64,000 bases of DNA from Pseudomonadota bacterium (GTDB lineage Bacteria > Pseudomonadota > Alphaproteobacteria > Rhizobiales > Xanthobacteraceae). Positions 55,029 through 64,000 of this stretch are shown here, piece by piece. The DNA is taken from contig JAFECJ010000003.1 in NCBI GenBank assembly GCA_018242205.1, positions 161,585-225,584 of the forward strand. The letters run 5' to 3'. The notes under the pieces were generated by a model, which ran no database searches, was not told the origin of the DNA, and worked only from the letters and a program-made list of their open reading frames with translations. The position numbers and the translations under genes were made by a program. The first letter of the stretch is position 1; each line of letters opens with the position of its first letter.

Positions 55029-55724
55029 ATGCTCCAGGTCTCCAACATCGACCTCTACTACGGCGCGGCGCAGGCGCTGCGCGGCATTTCGCTGAAAGCC
55101 GAGCCCGGCAAGGTGACTTGCGTGCTCGGCCGCAACGGCGTCGGCAAATCGAGCCTGCTGCGGGCGCTGGTCGGCCAGCGCCCGGTGAAGAACGGCACCA
55201 TCACCTTCGAGGGCAAGGACATCACCAAACTGCCGACGGTCGAGCGCGCCCGCGGCGGCATCGCCTATGTGCCGCAGGGCCGCGAGATCTTCCCGCTGCT
55301 CACCGTGCAGGAAAATCTCGAGACCGGCTTTGCGCCCTTGTCGCGGGCCGACCGCAAAGTGCCGGACGACGTGTTCACTCTTTTTCCGGTGCTCAAGAGC
55401 ATGCTCGGCCGCCGCGGCGGCGACCTGTCCGGCGGCCAGCAGCAGCAGTTGGCGATCGGCCGGGCGCTGACCATGCGGCCGCGCCTGTTGCTGCTCGACG
55501 AGCCGACCGAAGGCATCCAGCCGTCGATCATCAAGGACATCGGCCGCGCCATTTCCTATCTGCGCTCGCTCGGCGACATGGCGATCATCCTGGTCGAGCA
55601 GTATCTCGACTTCGCCCAGGAGCTCGGCGATCATCTCGTCGTCATGGATCGCGGCGCCATCGTCTATCAGAGCGACAAGGCGAACCTCGACGAAGGCGCG
55701 CTGCATCGCGCGTTGGCGATTTAG
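55029..55724 (+). CDS. urtE: Urea ABC transporter ATP-binding protein UrtE
   Basis: A 231-residue LivF-like ATPase. Walker A is GRNGVGKSS, the signature is LSGGQQQQLAIGRAL, Walker B LLLLDEPTEGIQPS, and the H-loop ILVEQYLD. ATG 55029 follows AAGGAGAAG; upstream codons belong to the repeat. It completes the importer and leads straight into the urease genes. Confidence 0.95.
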   Translation: MLQVSNIDLYYGAAQALRGISLKAEPGKVTCVLGRNGVGKSSLLRALVGQRPVKNGTITFEGKDITKLPTVERARGGIAYVPQGREIFPLLTVQENLETGFAPLSRADRKVPDDVFTLFPVLKSMLGRRGGDLSGGQQQQLAIGRALTMRPRLLLLDEPTEGIQPSIIKDIGRAISYLRSLGDMAIILVEQYLDFAQELGDHLVVMDRGAIVYQSDKANLDEGALHRALAI

Positions 55725-55730
55725 CAGCAT

Positions 55731-55822
55731 TCGTCCTGGCCGGGCTTGTCCCGGCCATCCACGTCTTGCAAGATTTGCCACGCCTTAAGACGTGGATGCC
55801 CGGCACGAGGCCGGGCATGACG
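55731..55822. repeat. Double-hairpin repeat before ureD
   Basis: TGGCCGGG/CCCGGCCA at 55737-55758 and CATCCACGTCTT/AAGACGTGGAT form one hairpin set, then TGCCCGGC/GCCGGGCA with ATGACG at 55798-55821 repeats the right-hand part of the 24806 element. It encodes what would be the first residues of a longer ureD frame. Confidence 0.8.
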
Positions 55823-55836
55823 ACCGAGGAAACCGG

Positions 55837-56679
<843 letters not shown>

Positions 56680-56694
56680 TTTTCGAGGACGATA

Positions 56695-56997
56695 ATGAAT
56701 CTGACGCCCCGGGAAAAAGACAAGATGTTCATCGCGCTCGCCGCCATGGTGGCGCGCAAGCGGCTGGAGCGCGGCGTCAAGCTCAACCATCCGGAAGCGG
56801 TGGCGCTGATTTCCGATTTTATTCTCGAGGGCGCGCGCGACGGCCGCACGGTCGCCGAGCTGATGCGTGACGGCGCTCATGTCGTCACCCGCGCGCAATG
56901 CATGGAGGGCATCGCCGAGATGATCCATGACATCCAGGTTGAGGCCACGTTTCCCGACGGCACCAAGCTCGTCACCGTGCACGACCCCATTCGCTGA
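56695..56997 (+). CDS. ureA: Urease gamma subunit
   Basis: A 100-residue structural subunit, full length. It begins [20 protein letters not shown], contains [21 protein letters not shown] and [18 protein letters not shown], all characteristic. It starts 15 bases after ureD with GAGGAC upstream. Confidence 0.97.
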   Translation: MNLTPREKDKMFIALAAMVARKRLERGVKLNHPEAVALISDFILEGARDGRTVAELMRDGAHVVTRAQCMEGIAEMIHDIQVEATFPDGTKLVTVHDPIR

Positions 56998-57029
56998 CAC
57001 CTGTCGGACTTTGAAAAGGACCTGAACCG

Positions 57030-57626
57030 ATGAAGCGCCTTCCCCTGATCCTCGCCGCCATGTTCGCCAGCGCCGCGCCGGCCTTCGCCCATGTCGGCGT
57101 TCATGCCGGCGTCGGCTCGACCGCGTCCTTCGCCGCCGGTCTGGCGCATCCGTTCTCCGGCCTCGACCACATTACGGTGATGGTGGCCGTCGGCCTGTGG
57201 GCCGCGCTGAAGGGCGGCCGCGCGCTGTGGATCTGGCCGGCGACCTTTGTCGGCGTGATGCTGGTCGGCGGCGCACTCGGCATGGCGCATGTCGCGCTGC
57301 CCTTCGTCGAGCCGGCCATTCTCGCCTCCGTCGTTGCGCTCGGCATCATCGTGGCGCTGGCGGTCGATCTGCCGGTCTGGACCGGCGTCGCGATCATCGG
57401 TGCCTTCGCCGTCTTCCACGGCCATGCCCACGGCTCGGAAGTCGCCGAGGCCGTTTCCGGCCTCGAATACATGGCGGGCTTTGCCCTTGCCACCGCGACG
57501 CTGCATGCGCTCGGCATCGGCTTTGCGCAGGTCGCCGCGCGCCACTCACTGCGTCCGCTGGTGCGCGTCGCCGGTGCGCTCTGCGTCGCGATCGGTGTGG
57601 GCCTGTACGCTGGAGTTCTCTCATGA
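57030..57626 (+). CDS. HupE/UreJ-family nickel transport protein
   Basis: A 198-residue protein with a signal peptide (to ~20, FAHVGVHAG) and about six membrane helices. The [20 protein letters not shown] segment with its histidine/aspartate pair and FHGHAHGSE are the metal-binding HupE/UreJ motifs. It lies between ureA and ureB and probably brings Ni2+ into the cell for urease. Its stop overlaps the ureB start (ATGA). Confidence 0.9.
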   Translation: MKRLPLILAAMFASAAPAFAHVGVHAGVGSTASFAAGLAHPFSGLDHITVMVAVGLWAALKGGRALWIWPATFVGVMLVGGALGMAHVALPFVEPAILASVVALGIIVALAVDLPVWTGVAIIGAFAVFHGHAHGSEVAEAVSGLEYMAGFALATATLHALGIGFAQVAARHSLRPLVRVAGALCVAIGVGLYAGVLS

Positions 57627-57928
57627 TCCCCGGCGAGATGTTCATCAAGGACGGCGAGATCGAGCTCAACGTCAAGCGCAAGACGGTGACGCTGACGGTC
57701 GCCAATTCCGGCGACCGGCCGATCCAGGTCGGCTCGCACTATCATTTCTTCGAGACCAACCCGGCCTTGAAGTTCGACCGCAAGAAAGCGCGCGGCATGC
57801 GCCTTAATATTGCCGCCGGCACCGCGGTACGTTTCGAGCCGGGGCAGACGCGCGAGGTCACGCTGGTCGCGCTCGCCGGCAAGAAGACGATCTACGGCTT
57901 CCGCGGCGACGTGATGGGCAAGCTCTGA
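57623..57928 (+). CDS. ureB: Urease beta subunit
   Basis: A 101-residue structural subunit: [37 protein letters not shown] and [17 protein letters not shown] match UreB. ATG 57623 overlaps the hupE stop. ureC would normally follow, but here a patatin gene and a DUF559 cassette separate them by 2 kb. Confidence 0.96.
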   Translation: MIPGEMFIKDGEIELNVKRKTVTLTVANSGDRPIQVGSHYHFFETNPALKFDRKKARGMRLNIAAGTAVRFEPGQTREVTLVALAGKKTIYGFRGDVMGKL

Positions 57929-57939
57929 AGCAGGACGCG

Positions 57940-59058
57940 ATGGCCGAGGCGACCGACAAAATCACCGAGATCGGCCTCGTGCTGCAGGGTGGCGGCGCGC
58001 TCGGCGCTTACGAGTGCGGCGGCGTGGTGGCGCTGCTCGATCTGATCGACGAAGCTGTGTCGGCGGGGCGCACGGTTGTTCTCAAAGCGGTGTCCGGCGT
58101 GTCGATCGGCGCCATCAACGCCGCCTGCGTTGTCGGCGCCACCGACCGGGCCGATGCCCGCCGCCGCATCGAGGCGCTGTGGGACGACTTCACCCTGATC
58201 GCGCCCGACTTCTGGCCGCACGCAGCGCAGCGCGACTTGGCGTTGTTCGGCTTACCGGGCTTTTACTGGCCGCGCTCGGACTACCTCAATATGACGCGCT
58301 GGAAGTCCTATTACGACACGTCGCCGCTGCGCAACACGCTCGAGCGTTACGTCGATTTCGCGGCGCTCAACAAAAGTCCAACGCAGTTCTTCGCAACCGC
58401 GGTCAATGTCGAAAGCGGCGAGGTGACGACCTTCTCCAACCGGCGCGTCAACGGCGAGACCGTGGCTGCGATCGACCCGCTGCACATCATGGCGTCCGGC
58501 GCGCTGCCGCCGCAGTTCCCCTGGATCACGATCGGCGGCCAGCATTACTGGGACGGCGGCATCGTCGACAACGCGCCGCTCGACGATGCGGTCAACGCTT
58601 TTTCGCAGGGCGACGACGTGACGCGCGTGCTCGTCGTCATGAATCTTTATCCGCTCAAGGCGCCGCTGCCGCAGAGCATGACCGAAGTGGACGCACGCGT
58701 GCACAGCCTGAGCTACGGCAACCGCATGCGGCAGGACCGGGCGATTGCGAACTACTTCAACCAGTTCATCTCGATCATCGAGGAACTGGCCGATGGCGTG
58801 CCGGACGGCGTCAGCCTGCCGCCCGAGCTGGCGCGGCGGGTCGACTGGGCGCGCAGCTTCAAGACCATCCAGATCGTCGATATCGATATGCAGGAATCCC
58901 TGGCGCGGCTCGATTCGGAGCGGCGCGTCGACGGCGAGTTCGGTTTGCGCGATTTCTCGGCATCAACGCTGAACCGCCGCCGCCAGACCGGCTATGCCCA
59001 GGCGCACAAATCGCTCAAGCCTTACATCTTGTCAGCGCAGCCGGTGGAGCCCGTATGA
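57940..59058 (+). CDS. Patatin-like phospholipase
   Basis: A 372-residue protein. The oxyanion hole GGGALGAYECGG, the nucleophile serine in GVSIGAINAA and the catalytic aspartate in WDGGIVDNAPLDD complete the patatin dyad. The C-terminal third (RRVDWARSFKTIQIVDIDM) is of the DUF3734-bearing subtype. It is predicted to be a cytosolic or membrane-associated lipid acyl hydrolase. It starts 12 bases after ureB, so it is in the urease message, yet has no known role in urease. Confidence 0.9.
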   Translation: MAEATDKITEIGLVLQGGGALGAYECGGVVALLDLIDEAVSAGRTVVLKAVSGVSIGAINAACVVGATDRADARRRIEALWDDFTLIAPDFWPHAAQRDLALFGLPGFYWPRSDYLNMTRWKSYYDTSPLRNTLERYVDFAALNKSPTQFFATAVNVESGEVTTFSNRRVNGETVAAIDPLHIMASGALPPQFPWITIGGQHYWDGGIVDNAPLDDAVNAFSQGDDVTRVLVVMNLYPLKAPLPQSMTEVDARVHSLSYGNRMRQDRAIANYFNQFISIIEELADGVPDGVSLPPELARRVDWARSFKTIQIVDIDMQESLARLDSERRVDGEFGLRDFSASTLNRRRQTGYAQAHKSLKPYILSAQPVEPV

Positions 59059-59474
59059 TGACGGCGGCGGCAAGGTCGAACGGGCGCTTCTTGGCGTCGG
59101 CAAAAGCCATAACGGGCGGACCGTCGTCCGCCCGTCTCAAGCTCTCGGATCCGTTTCCGGGCTACACGCGTGAGCGCGCCAACCGGTACCCAGTTACTGA
59201 GAGCCAGTGCCGGCAAGCTCGGACCGCATTCATCGCCCGCGACGCGAACGCCACCGGCAGCGCTTACGTTCCAGCCCTGAGGCAGGTTTCCCCGCTCCGG
59301 CCATGGCGATCAACCCTGTTCGGCGAAGCCAAAGATGATTGATCTGTCACCAAGCCTATCCGTGCCGACGCGCATGACAAGAGCCCGGAATCGCCGGTTG
59401 ATAACTCTGGGGATTAATAAACAGCCGTGATGTTTGTTCGTTTCGTGCAAGAGACAACGCGCGCTCTGCCTATT
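59059..59474. other. Intergenic region with hairpin after the patatin gene
   Basis: A 416-base stretch without a credible gene. ACGGGCGGAC (59112-59121) and GTCCGCCCGT (59126-59135) form a perfect 10-bp stem with a CGTC loop and no T-tract, a likely transcript end or pause. The part after 59390 is unusually AT-rich (GATTAATAAACAG) and may be decayed sequence. Confidence 0.65.
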
Positions 59475-59900
59475 CCCTCCCCCCTTGTGGGGGAGGGTTA
59501 GGGAGGGGGGTGCATGGCACACGCCGTCGTCGGTTCTCGCAAGCGTGCGCTGGCGAAGTCTTTGCGGCGTGGCATGACTCGCGCCGAGACGCTGCTATGG
59601 CGGTGCCTCAAGTCGCATTATATCGGCATGCAATTTCGGCGGCAGACGCCGATCGGTCCATACATTGCCGACTTCTGCTGCCATCGTGCGCGGCTGATTG
59701 TCGAACTGGACGGTGAATCTCACGACTTCGCGGAGCAGCAACAGAGTGATGCGCAGCGCGACCGCTGGTTTGCGACGCAAGGTTATCGCGTCTTGCGCTT
59801 CACCAATGACGATGTCCTGAAGAATCTCGAAGGCGTCGTTGCCGCTATCGTTTCAGCGATACCCCCCCCCTCCCTGTCCCTCCCCCACAAGGGGGGAGGG
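59475..59900 (+). mobile_element. Inverted-repeat-bounded DUF559 endonuclease cassette
   Basis: A 36-bp repeat at 59475-59510 (starting CCCTCCCCCCTTGTGGGGG) recurs inverted at about 59865-59900, with 34 of 36 positions identical. Between them is a single DUF559 gene. The left repeat ends 3 bases before its ATG and the right repeat encodes its last residues. No target duplication is evident. The repeats are related to the CTCTCCCC palindromes elsewhere in the window. Confidence 0.6.
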
Positions 59901-59915
59901 GACACTCAAAATTGA
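59514..59915 (+). CDS. DUF559 (Vsr-like restriction-endonuclease-fold) protein
   Basis: A 133-residue single-domain protein. [44 protein letters not shown] and [17 protein letters not shown] are the DUF559 signatures; the Asp...Glu-x-Asp-Gly-x-x-His arrangement resembles the PD-(D/E)xK core of very-short-patch-repair nucleases. The last 17 residues ([17 protein letters not shown]) are coded by the flanking repeat and are unlikely to be functional. No partner methylase is present. It lies between the patatin gene and ureC. Confidence 0.88.
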   Translation: MAHAVVGSRKRALAKSLRRGMTRAETLLWRCLKSHYIGMQFRRQTPIGPYIADFCCHRARLIVELDGESHDFAEQQQSDAQRDRWFATQGYRVLRFTNDDVLKNLEGVVAAIVSAIPPPSLSLPHKGGGDTQN

Positions 59916-59929
59916 CACGGAGTTTCCCG

Positions 59930-61639
<1,710 letters not shown>

Positions 61640-61657
61640 CGGACCACGCACTTTCTT

Positions 61658-61681
61658 CCCCTCTCCCACAAGGGGAGAGGG
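61658..61681. repeat. Single CTCTCCCC-family palindrome between ureC and ureE
   Basis: CCCTCTCCC and GGGAGAGGG around ACAAGG, a solo arm of the repeat family, 19 bases after the ureC stop. Confidence 0.8.
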
Positions 61682-61711
61682 TAAGTCAGAGGCCGCTTCT
61701 TGGATCAGTAC

Positions 61712-62179
61712 ATGCACCGCGTTCTCTCCATCGTCACCGACTACGACCGTGCGTCCGTGTCAGATCGCGTCGTGCTCGACGCCGACGACCGGCACCGCCG
61801 CCGCATCGTGCTGACCGGCGAGAAGGGCACGCAGGTGCTGATCGATTTTCCGAAACCGGTGGCGTTGCGCGATGGCGACGGCCTGGTGCTGGACGACGGC
61901 TCGATCGTCGAAATTGCCGGCGCAGAGGAACAGCTTGTCGAGATCGAAGCGCCGAATGCTTTTGAGGCCGTGCGGCTCGCCTGGCATCTCGGCAACCGCC
62001 ACACCGACGTGCAGATCGTAGGTCACAAGGTACGCATCCGCCGAGATCACGTGCTCGAGGACATGCTGCGCGGGCTCGGCGCGCATCTGACGCCGCTCCA
62101 GGCGGCGTTCGATCCGGAGCCGGCGAGCCCGCATGGCCATGAGCACGGCGACCATCATCACGGGCACGATCATGGATGA
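61712..62179 (+). CDS. ureE: Urease nickel metallochaperone UreE
   Basis: A 155-residue protein. The N-terminal domain ([30 protein letters not shown] in parts) is followed by the metal-binding domain [29 protein letters not shown] with its conserved histidine. The C-terminal tail [15 protein letters not shown] is His-rich and stores nickel. ATG 61712 is preferred over TTG 61700. Confidence 0.95.
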   Translation: MHRVLSIVTDYDRASVSDRVVLDADDRHRRRIVLTGEKGTQVLIDFPKPVALRDGDGLVLDDGSIVEIAGAEEQLVEIEAPNAFEAVRLAWHLGNRHTDVQIVGHKVRIRRDHVLEDMLRGLGAHLTPLQAAFDPEPASPHGHEHGDHHHGHDHG

Positions 62180-62200
62180 TGTGGTGCGCAAAACCCGCAG

Positions 62201-62279
62201 CCGTCGTCCCCGCGAAGGCGGGGACCCAGCTCTTTCTTCGCCAAAAGCGCTGGATGCTCCGCTTTCGCGGAGCATGACA
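62201..62279. repeat. Double-hairpin repeat at the ureE-ureF junction
   Basis: GTCCCCGC/GCGGGGAC at 62206-62225 and TGCTCCGC/GCGGAGCA at 62255-62275, linked by GCGCTGG. Its right arm contains the ATG at 62274, the probable ureF start. Confidence 0.8.
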
Positions 62280-62981
62280 ACGGTGGGTGCGCAAGGACGG
62301 GAAAGCAGTTCCCATCTCCTCCGTCTCATGGCCTGGCTGTCGCCGGCCTTTCCGGTCGGCGCCTTCTCTTATTCCAGTGGCATCGAATGGGCGGTCGAGG
62401 CCGGCGACATCACCGATGCGACGACGCTTCAGGACTGGCTCGCCGTCATGCTCACGCAAGGCGGCGGCTTCTGCGACGCGGTGCTGTTCGCGCAGGCGCA
62501 TCGTGCCACCACCGATCATGACGACAAGGCGCTACGCGACATCGCCGAACTCGCCGCCGCCTTCGCGCCGTCGAAGGAGCGGCATCTCGAAACCACGGCG
62601 CAGGGCAATGCCTTCGTCGAGGCGGCGCGCGCCGCCTGGTCCTGCGCGGCGCTCGATACATTGAAATCGGTGTGGCCCGGCCCGGTCGCCTATCCGGTGG
62701 CGGTCGCCGTCACCGCCGCCGGCCACGGCATCGCGCTCGATCAGACGCTGCCGGCCTACCTTCATGCCCTGACGGCGAACTGGGTGTCGGCCGGCGTGCG
62801 GCTCATCCCGCTCGGCCAAACGCAGGGTCTTCACGTGCTGGCCGCGCTCGAAGCCGCCATCATCGCCACCGCGCAGCGCGCGAGCACGGCCACGCTCGAC
62901 GATCTCGGCTCGTCGGCCTTCCGAGCCGATCTCGCCTCGGCGCGCCACGAGACGCAGTACACGCGGCTATTCCGGTCATAG
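62274..62981 (+). CDS. ureF: Urease accessory protein UreF
   Basis: About 235 residues, normal for UreF, which gates GTP-dependent nickel insertion with UreD and UreG. Conserved parts: [39 protein letters not shown], and [15 protein letters not shown]. The frame is open to 62133 and an ATG at 62172 overlaps the ureE stop, but those residues are translated repeat. ATG 62274 or GTG 62283 is the more likely start. No ureG follows before 64000. Confidence 0.92.
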   Translation: MTTVGAQGRESSSHLLRLMAWLSPAFPVGAFSYSSGIEWAVEAGDITDATTLQDWLAVMLTQGGGFCDAVLFAQAHRATTDHDDKALRDIAELAAAFAPSKERHLETTAQGNAFVEAARAAWSCAALDTLKSVWPGPVAYPVAVAVTAAGHGIALDQTLPAYLHALTANWVSAGVRLIPLGQTQGLHVLAALEAAIIATAQRASTATLDDLGSSAFRADLASARHETQYTRLFRS

Positions 62982-63107
62982 CGGGTGGCGCGACTTGTGA
63001 CACAAGGCCGCAAAAACAATCGACCGATTTCCGCTGCGACGCGCGAACGATCTCTCCGGTTCGGCTTTGTCTCCTGAGGGCGACATGTCGATATCAGGAG
63101 AGGTTCC

Positions 63108-63785
63108 ATGACCAAGAGATGGTTGCTGGGTGCGACGACGGCAGTGGCACTGATCGCCACCCCGGCGCTGGCCGCGAACGATTCCGCGCAGAGCAGTGAG
63201 CCGGCGAAAGCTGCAAACAACGCGCAGCAGGCGATCGACGAGGCCTTGAAGGATCGCGATACGCCGGGTGCAGTCTCCGGTTCCGCGAGTGACGAGACGG
63301 CGGACGGCGACCATTCGGCGGGCGCGACCCGAGGCGACGATCGCGCGATGGCGCAGCGACGGCTGCGCCGGGCGCTAAAGGAGGCCGGCTTCACCGATAT
63401 TCGCATCCTGGGCGCCACCTACCGGATCAGGGCGAGGGACGACAACGGCAACACGGTTTTCCTGCGCATCAGCCCGGGGATGATGGATCGCCACGGCATG
63501 AGCAAGCATGACATGGATCGCGGCGCGACCGACGATAACGACAGGGCGGGGGACGACACCGCGAGTATCGACTTGAACCGCGGCGCCGCGATACGCGGGG
63601 AAACCACCGGTGCCGGCGACGGCGGCAAAGCCTATGGCGCCGGACCCATGGCGCCGCGCGGCGAGAGCGCCGGCTATGGCGACCGTCAGGCGGGCGGCGA
63701 CCCGTCCGCCTTTGACCGCATCTACGACCAGGGCTTCCGTGACGGCTATAACCGCGGCTTCGACCGCGCCCAGGGCTGGCGCTGA
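63108..63785 (+). CDS. Secreted Asp/Gly-rich protein of unknown function
   Basis: A 225-residue protein with a signal peptide (MTKRWLLGATTAVALIATPALA, cleavage at ~22). After a low-complexity stretch, residues ~83-125 (RRLRRALKEAGFTDIRILG, then YRIRARDDNGNTVFLRISP) resemble a PepSY/BON-like small domain of envelope proteins. A Gly/Asp-rich linker follows. The C-terminus ends in the aromatic-glycine motif YDQGFRDGYNRGFDRAQGWR. AGGAGAGG precedes ATG 63108. Family unknown. Confidence 0.7.
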   Translation: MTKRWLLGATTAVALIATPALAANDSAQSSEPAKAANNAQQAIDEALKDRDTPGAVSGSASDETADGDHSAGATRGDDRAMAQRRLRRALKEAGFTDIRILGATYRIRARDDNGNTVFLRISPGMMDRHGMSKHDMDRGATDDNDRAGDDTASIDLNRGAAIRGETTGAGDGGKAYGAGPMAPRGESAGYGDRQAGGDPSAFDRIYDQGFRDGYNRGFDRAQGWR

Positions 63786-63803
63786 GCGGACCCGGCGCAA
63801 CGG

Positions 63804-63850
63804 CTATCTGGAAGATAGTCCTTGACGCTGGCATTTCATAGGACTATATA
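63804..63850 (+). promoter_or_regulatory. Strong sigma-70 promoter with upstream inverted repeat
   Basis: TTGACG (63822-63827) and TATATA (63845-63850) are spaced by exactly 17 bases. Just upstream, CTATCT (63804-63809) and AGATAG (63813-63818) form an inverted repeat with a GGA centre, a possible operator. The start of transcription is expected near 63856. Confidence 0.7.
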
Positions 63851-63856
63851 CGCCAA

Positions 63857-63913
63857 CGTCCGTCTCCTTCCGAGGGCGCTCTCATGAGGCGTCATGGCAG
63901 CGGGAGGCGGACG
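63857..63913 (+). other. Structured 5' leader RNA of an unseen gene
   Basis: CGTCCGTCTCC (63857-63867) can pair over 11 bp (one G-U) with GGAGGCGGACG (63903-63913), starting at the predicted transcription start. The loop contains the palindrome CTCATGAG. The sequence after 63913 to the window end is GC-rich and ends with AAGGA, a possible ribosome site. The element does not match an RNA family I recognise, and the downstream gene is outside the window. Confidence 0.45.
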
Positions 63914-64000
63914 CGGTGCCCGCGGGCTTGGCGAAACGCACGCCAGGCGCTCGGGCGGCGCCGGGGCTCCGCCCGCCGGCACTAAGACCGGCCGCAAGGA

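Noticed and set aside
58014..59342. 442-codon plus-strand frame overlapping the patatin gene
   Set aside because: It is the +2 shadow, Arg/Pro-rich, whereas the patatin frame has the catalytic dyad.
59475..59900. Target-site duplication around the DUF559 cassette
   Set aside because: Flanks CTGCCTATT and GACACTCAAA share no direct repeat, so classic transposition with duplication is not supported.
63894..64000. Open frame starting MAAGGGRGARG at the right edge
   Set aside because: The ATG lies inside the leader hairpin, no ribosome site precedes it, and the composition is that of random GC-rich sequence; it could only be judged with sequence beyond the window.

Overview
The window looks like a chromosomal segment of a high-GC alphaproteobacterium of the Hyphomicrobiales, most likely the Bradyrhizobium/Rhodopseudomonas (Nitrobacteraceae) or Xanthobacteraceae neighbourhood. 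This rests on gene content (urtABCDE next to urease genes, a box benzoyl-CoA cluster, TRAP and ABC uptake systems, an ICE-like iron box upstream of exbB), on the GC-rich codon use, and on three families of short palindromic intergenic repeats of a kind I associate with that group. The species cannot be fixed from sequence alone. There are no rRNA genes, phage genes or CRISPR arrays, and one tRNA.

Layout. 1-2.4 kb: end of an SsuABC/TauABC-like ABC importer. 2.4-5.8 kb: compact operon pdxY, PhzF-like isomerase, NUDIX protein, PPK2. 5.8-8.6 kb: membrane methyltransferase, then leuA preceded by a short leucine-rich leader ORF. 8.7-11.7 kb: TRAP transporter. 11.9-12.7 kb: LTxxQ periplasmic protein and tRNA-Lys(CTT). 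12.8-19.0 kb: amino-acid catabolism (ornithine-cyclodeaminase-like protein, LysR regulator, FAD oxidase, ALDH7-like dehydrogenase, DadA-like dehydrogenase) that could make up a D-lysine/pipecolate route. 19.1-25.9 kb: aerobic benzoyl-CoA cluster with boxR, boxC, boxB, a hotdog thioesterase, and a ferredoxin plus ferredoxin reductase in the boxR transcription unit where a boxA would be expected. 26-31.4 kb: sulfite reductase genes cysJ, cysI and siroheme synthase cysG. 31.4-37.9 kb: one 2146-residue protein of about 56 tandem TPR units. 38-42.7 kb: TIGR02594-like hydrolase, exbB-exbD-tonB, DUF1993 protein, small secreted protein. 43-46.5 kb: oxidoreductases, an extradiol dioxygenase and a DUF938 methyltransferase. 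46.6-49.2 kb: sulfite-oxidase-like protein with a flavin reductase, a membrane protein, a DUF6455 protein, an orphan Flp pilin. 49.5-63 kb: urea importer urtABCDE and urease genes ureD-A-hupE-B-(patatin)-(DUF559)-C-E-F behind a sigma-54 promoter. 63.1-64 kb: a secreted protein, then a strong promoter with a structured leader whose gene lies outside.

How it works together. The urt/ure block imports urea and hydrolyses it, with UreD/E/F and a HupE-type nickel permease for metallocentre assembly; ureG is not in the window. The box genes open the benzoyl-CoA ring through an epoxide. The cys genes reduce sulfite to sulfide.

The most unusual structure is at 59475-59900: a DUF559 (Vsr-like) endonuclease gene bounded by 36-bp inverted repeats that are 34/36 identical, lying inside the urease operon. 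The repeats belong to the same palindrome family found four more times in the window, three of those in the same urt/ure block. It looks like a tiny mobile cassette.
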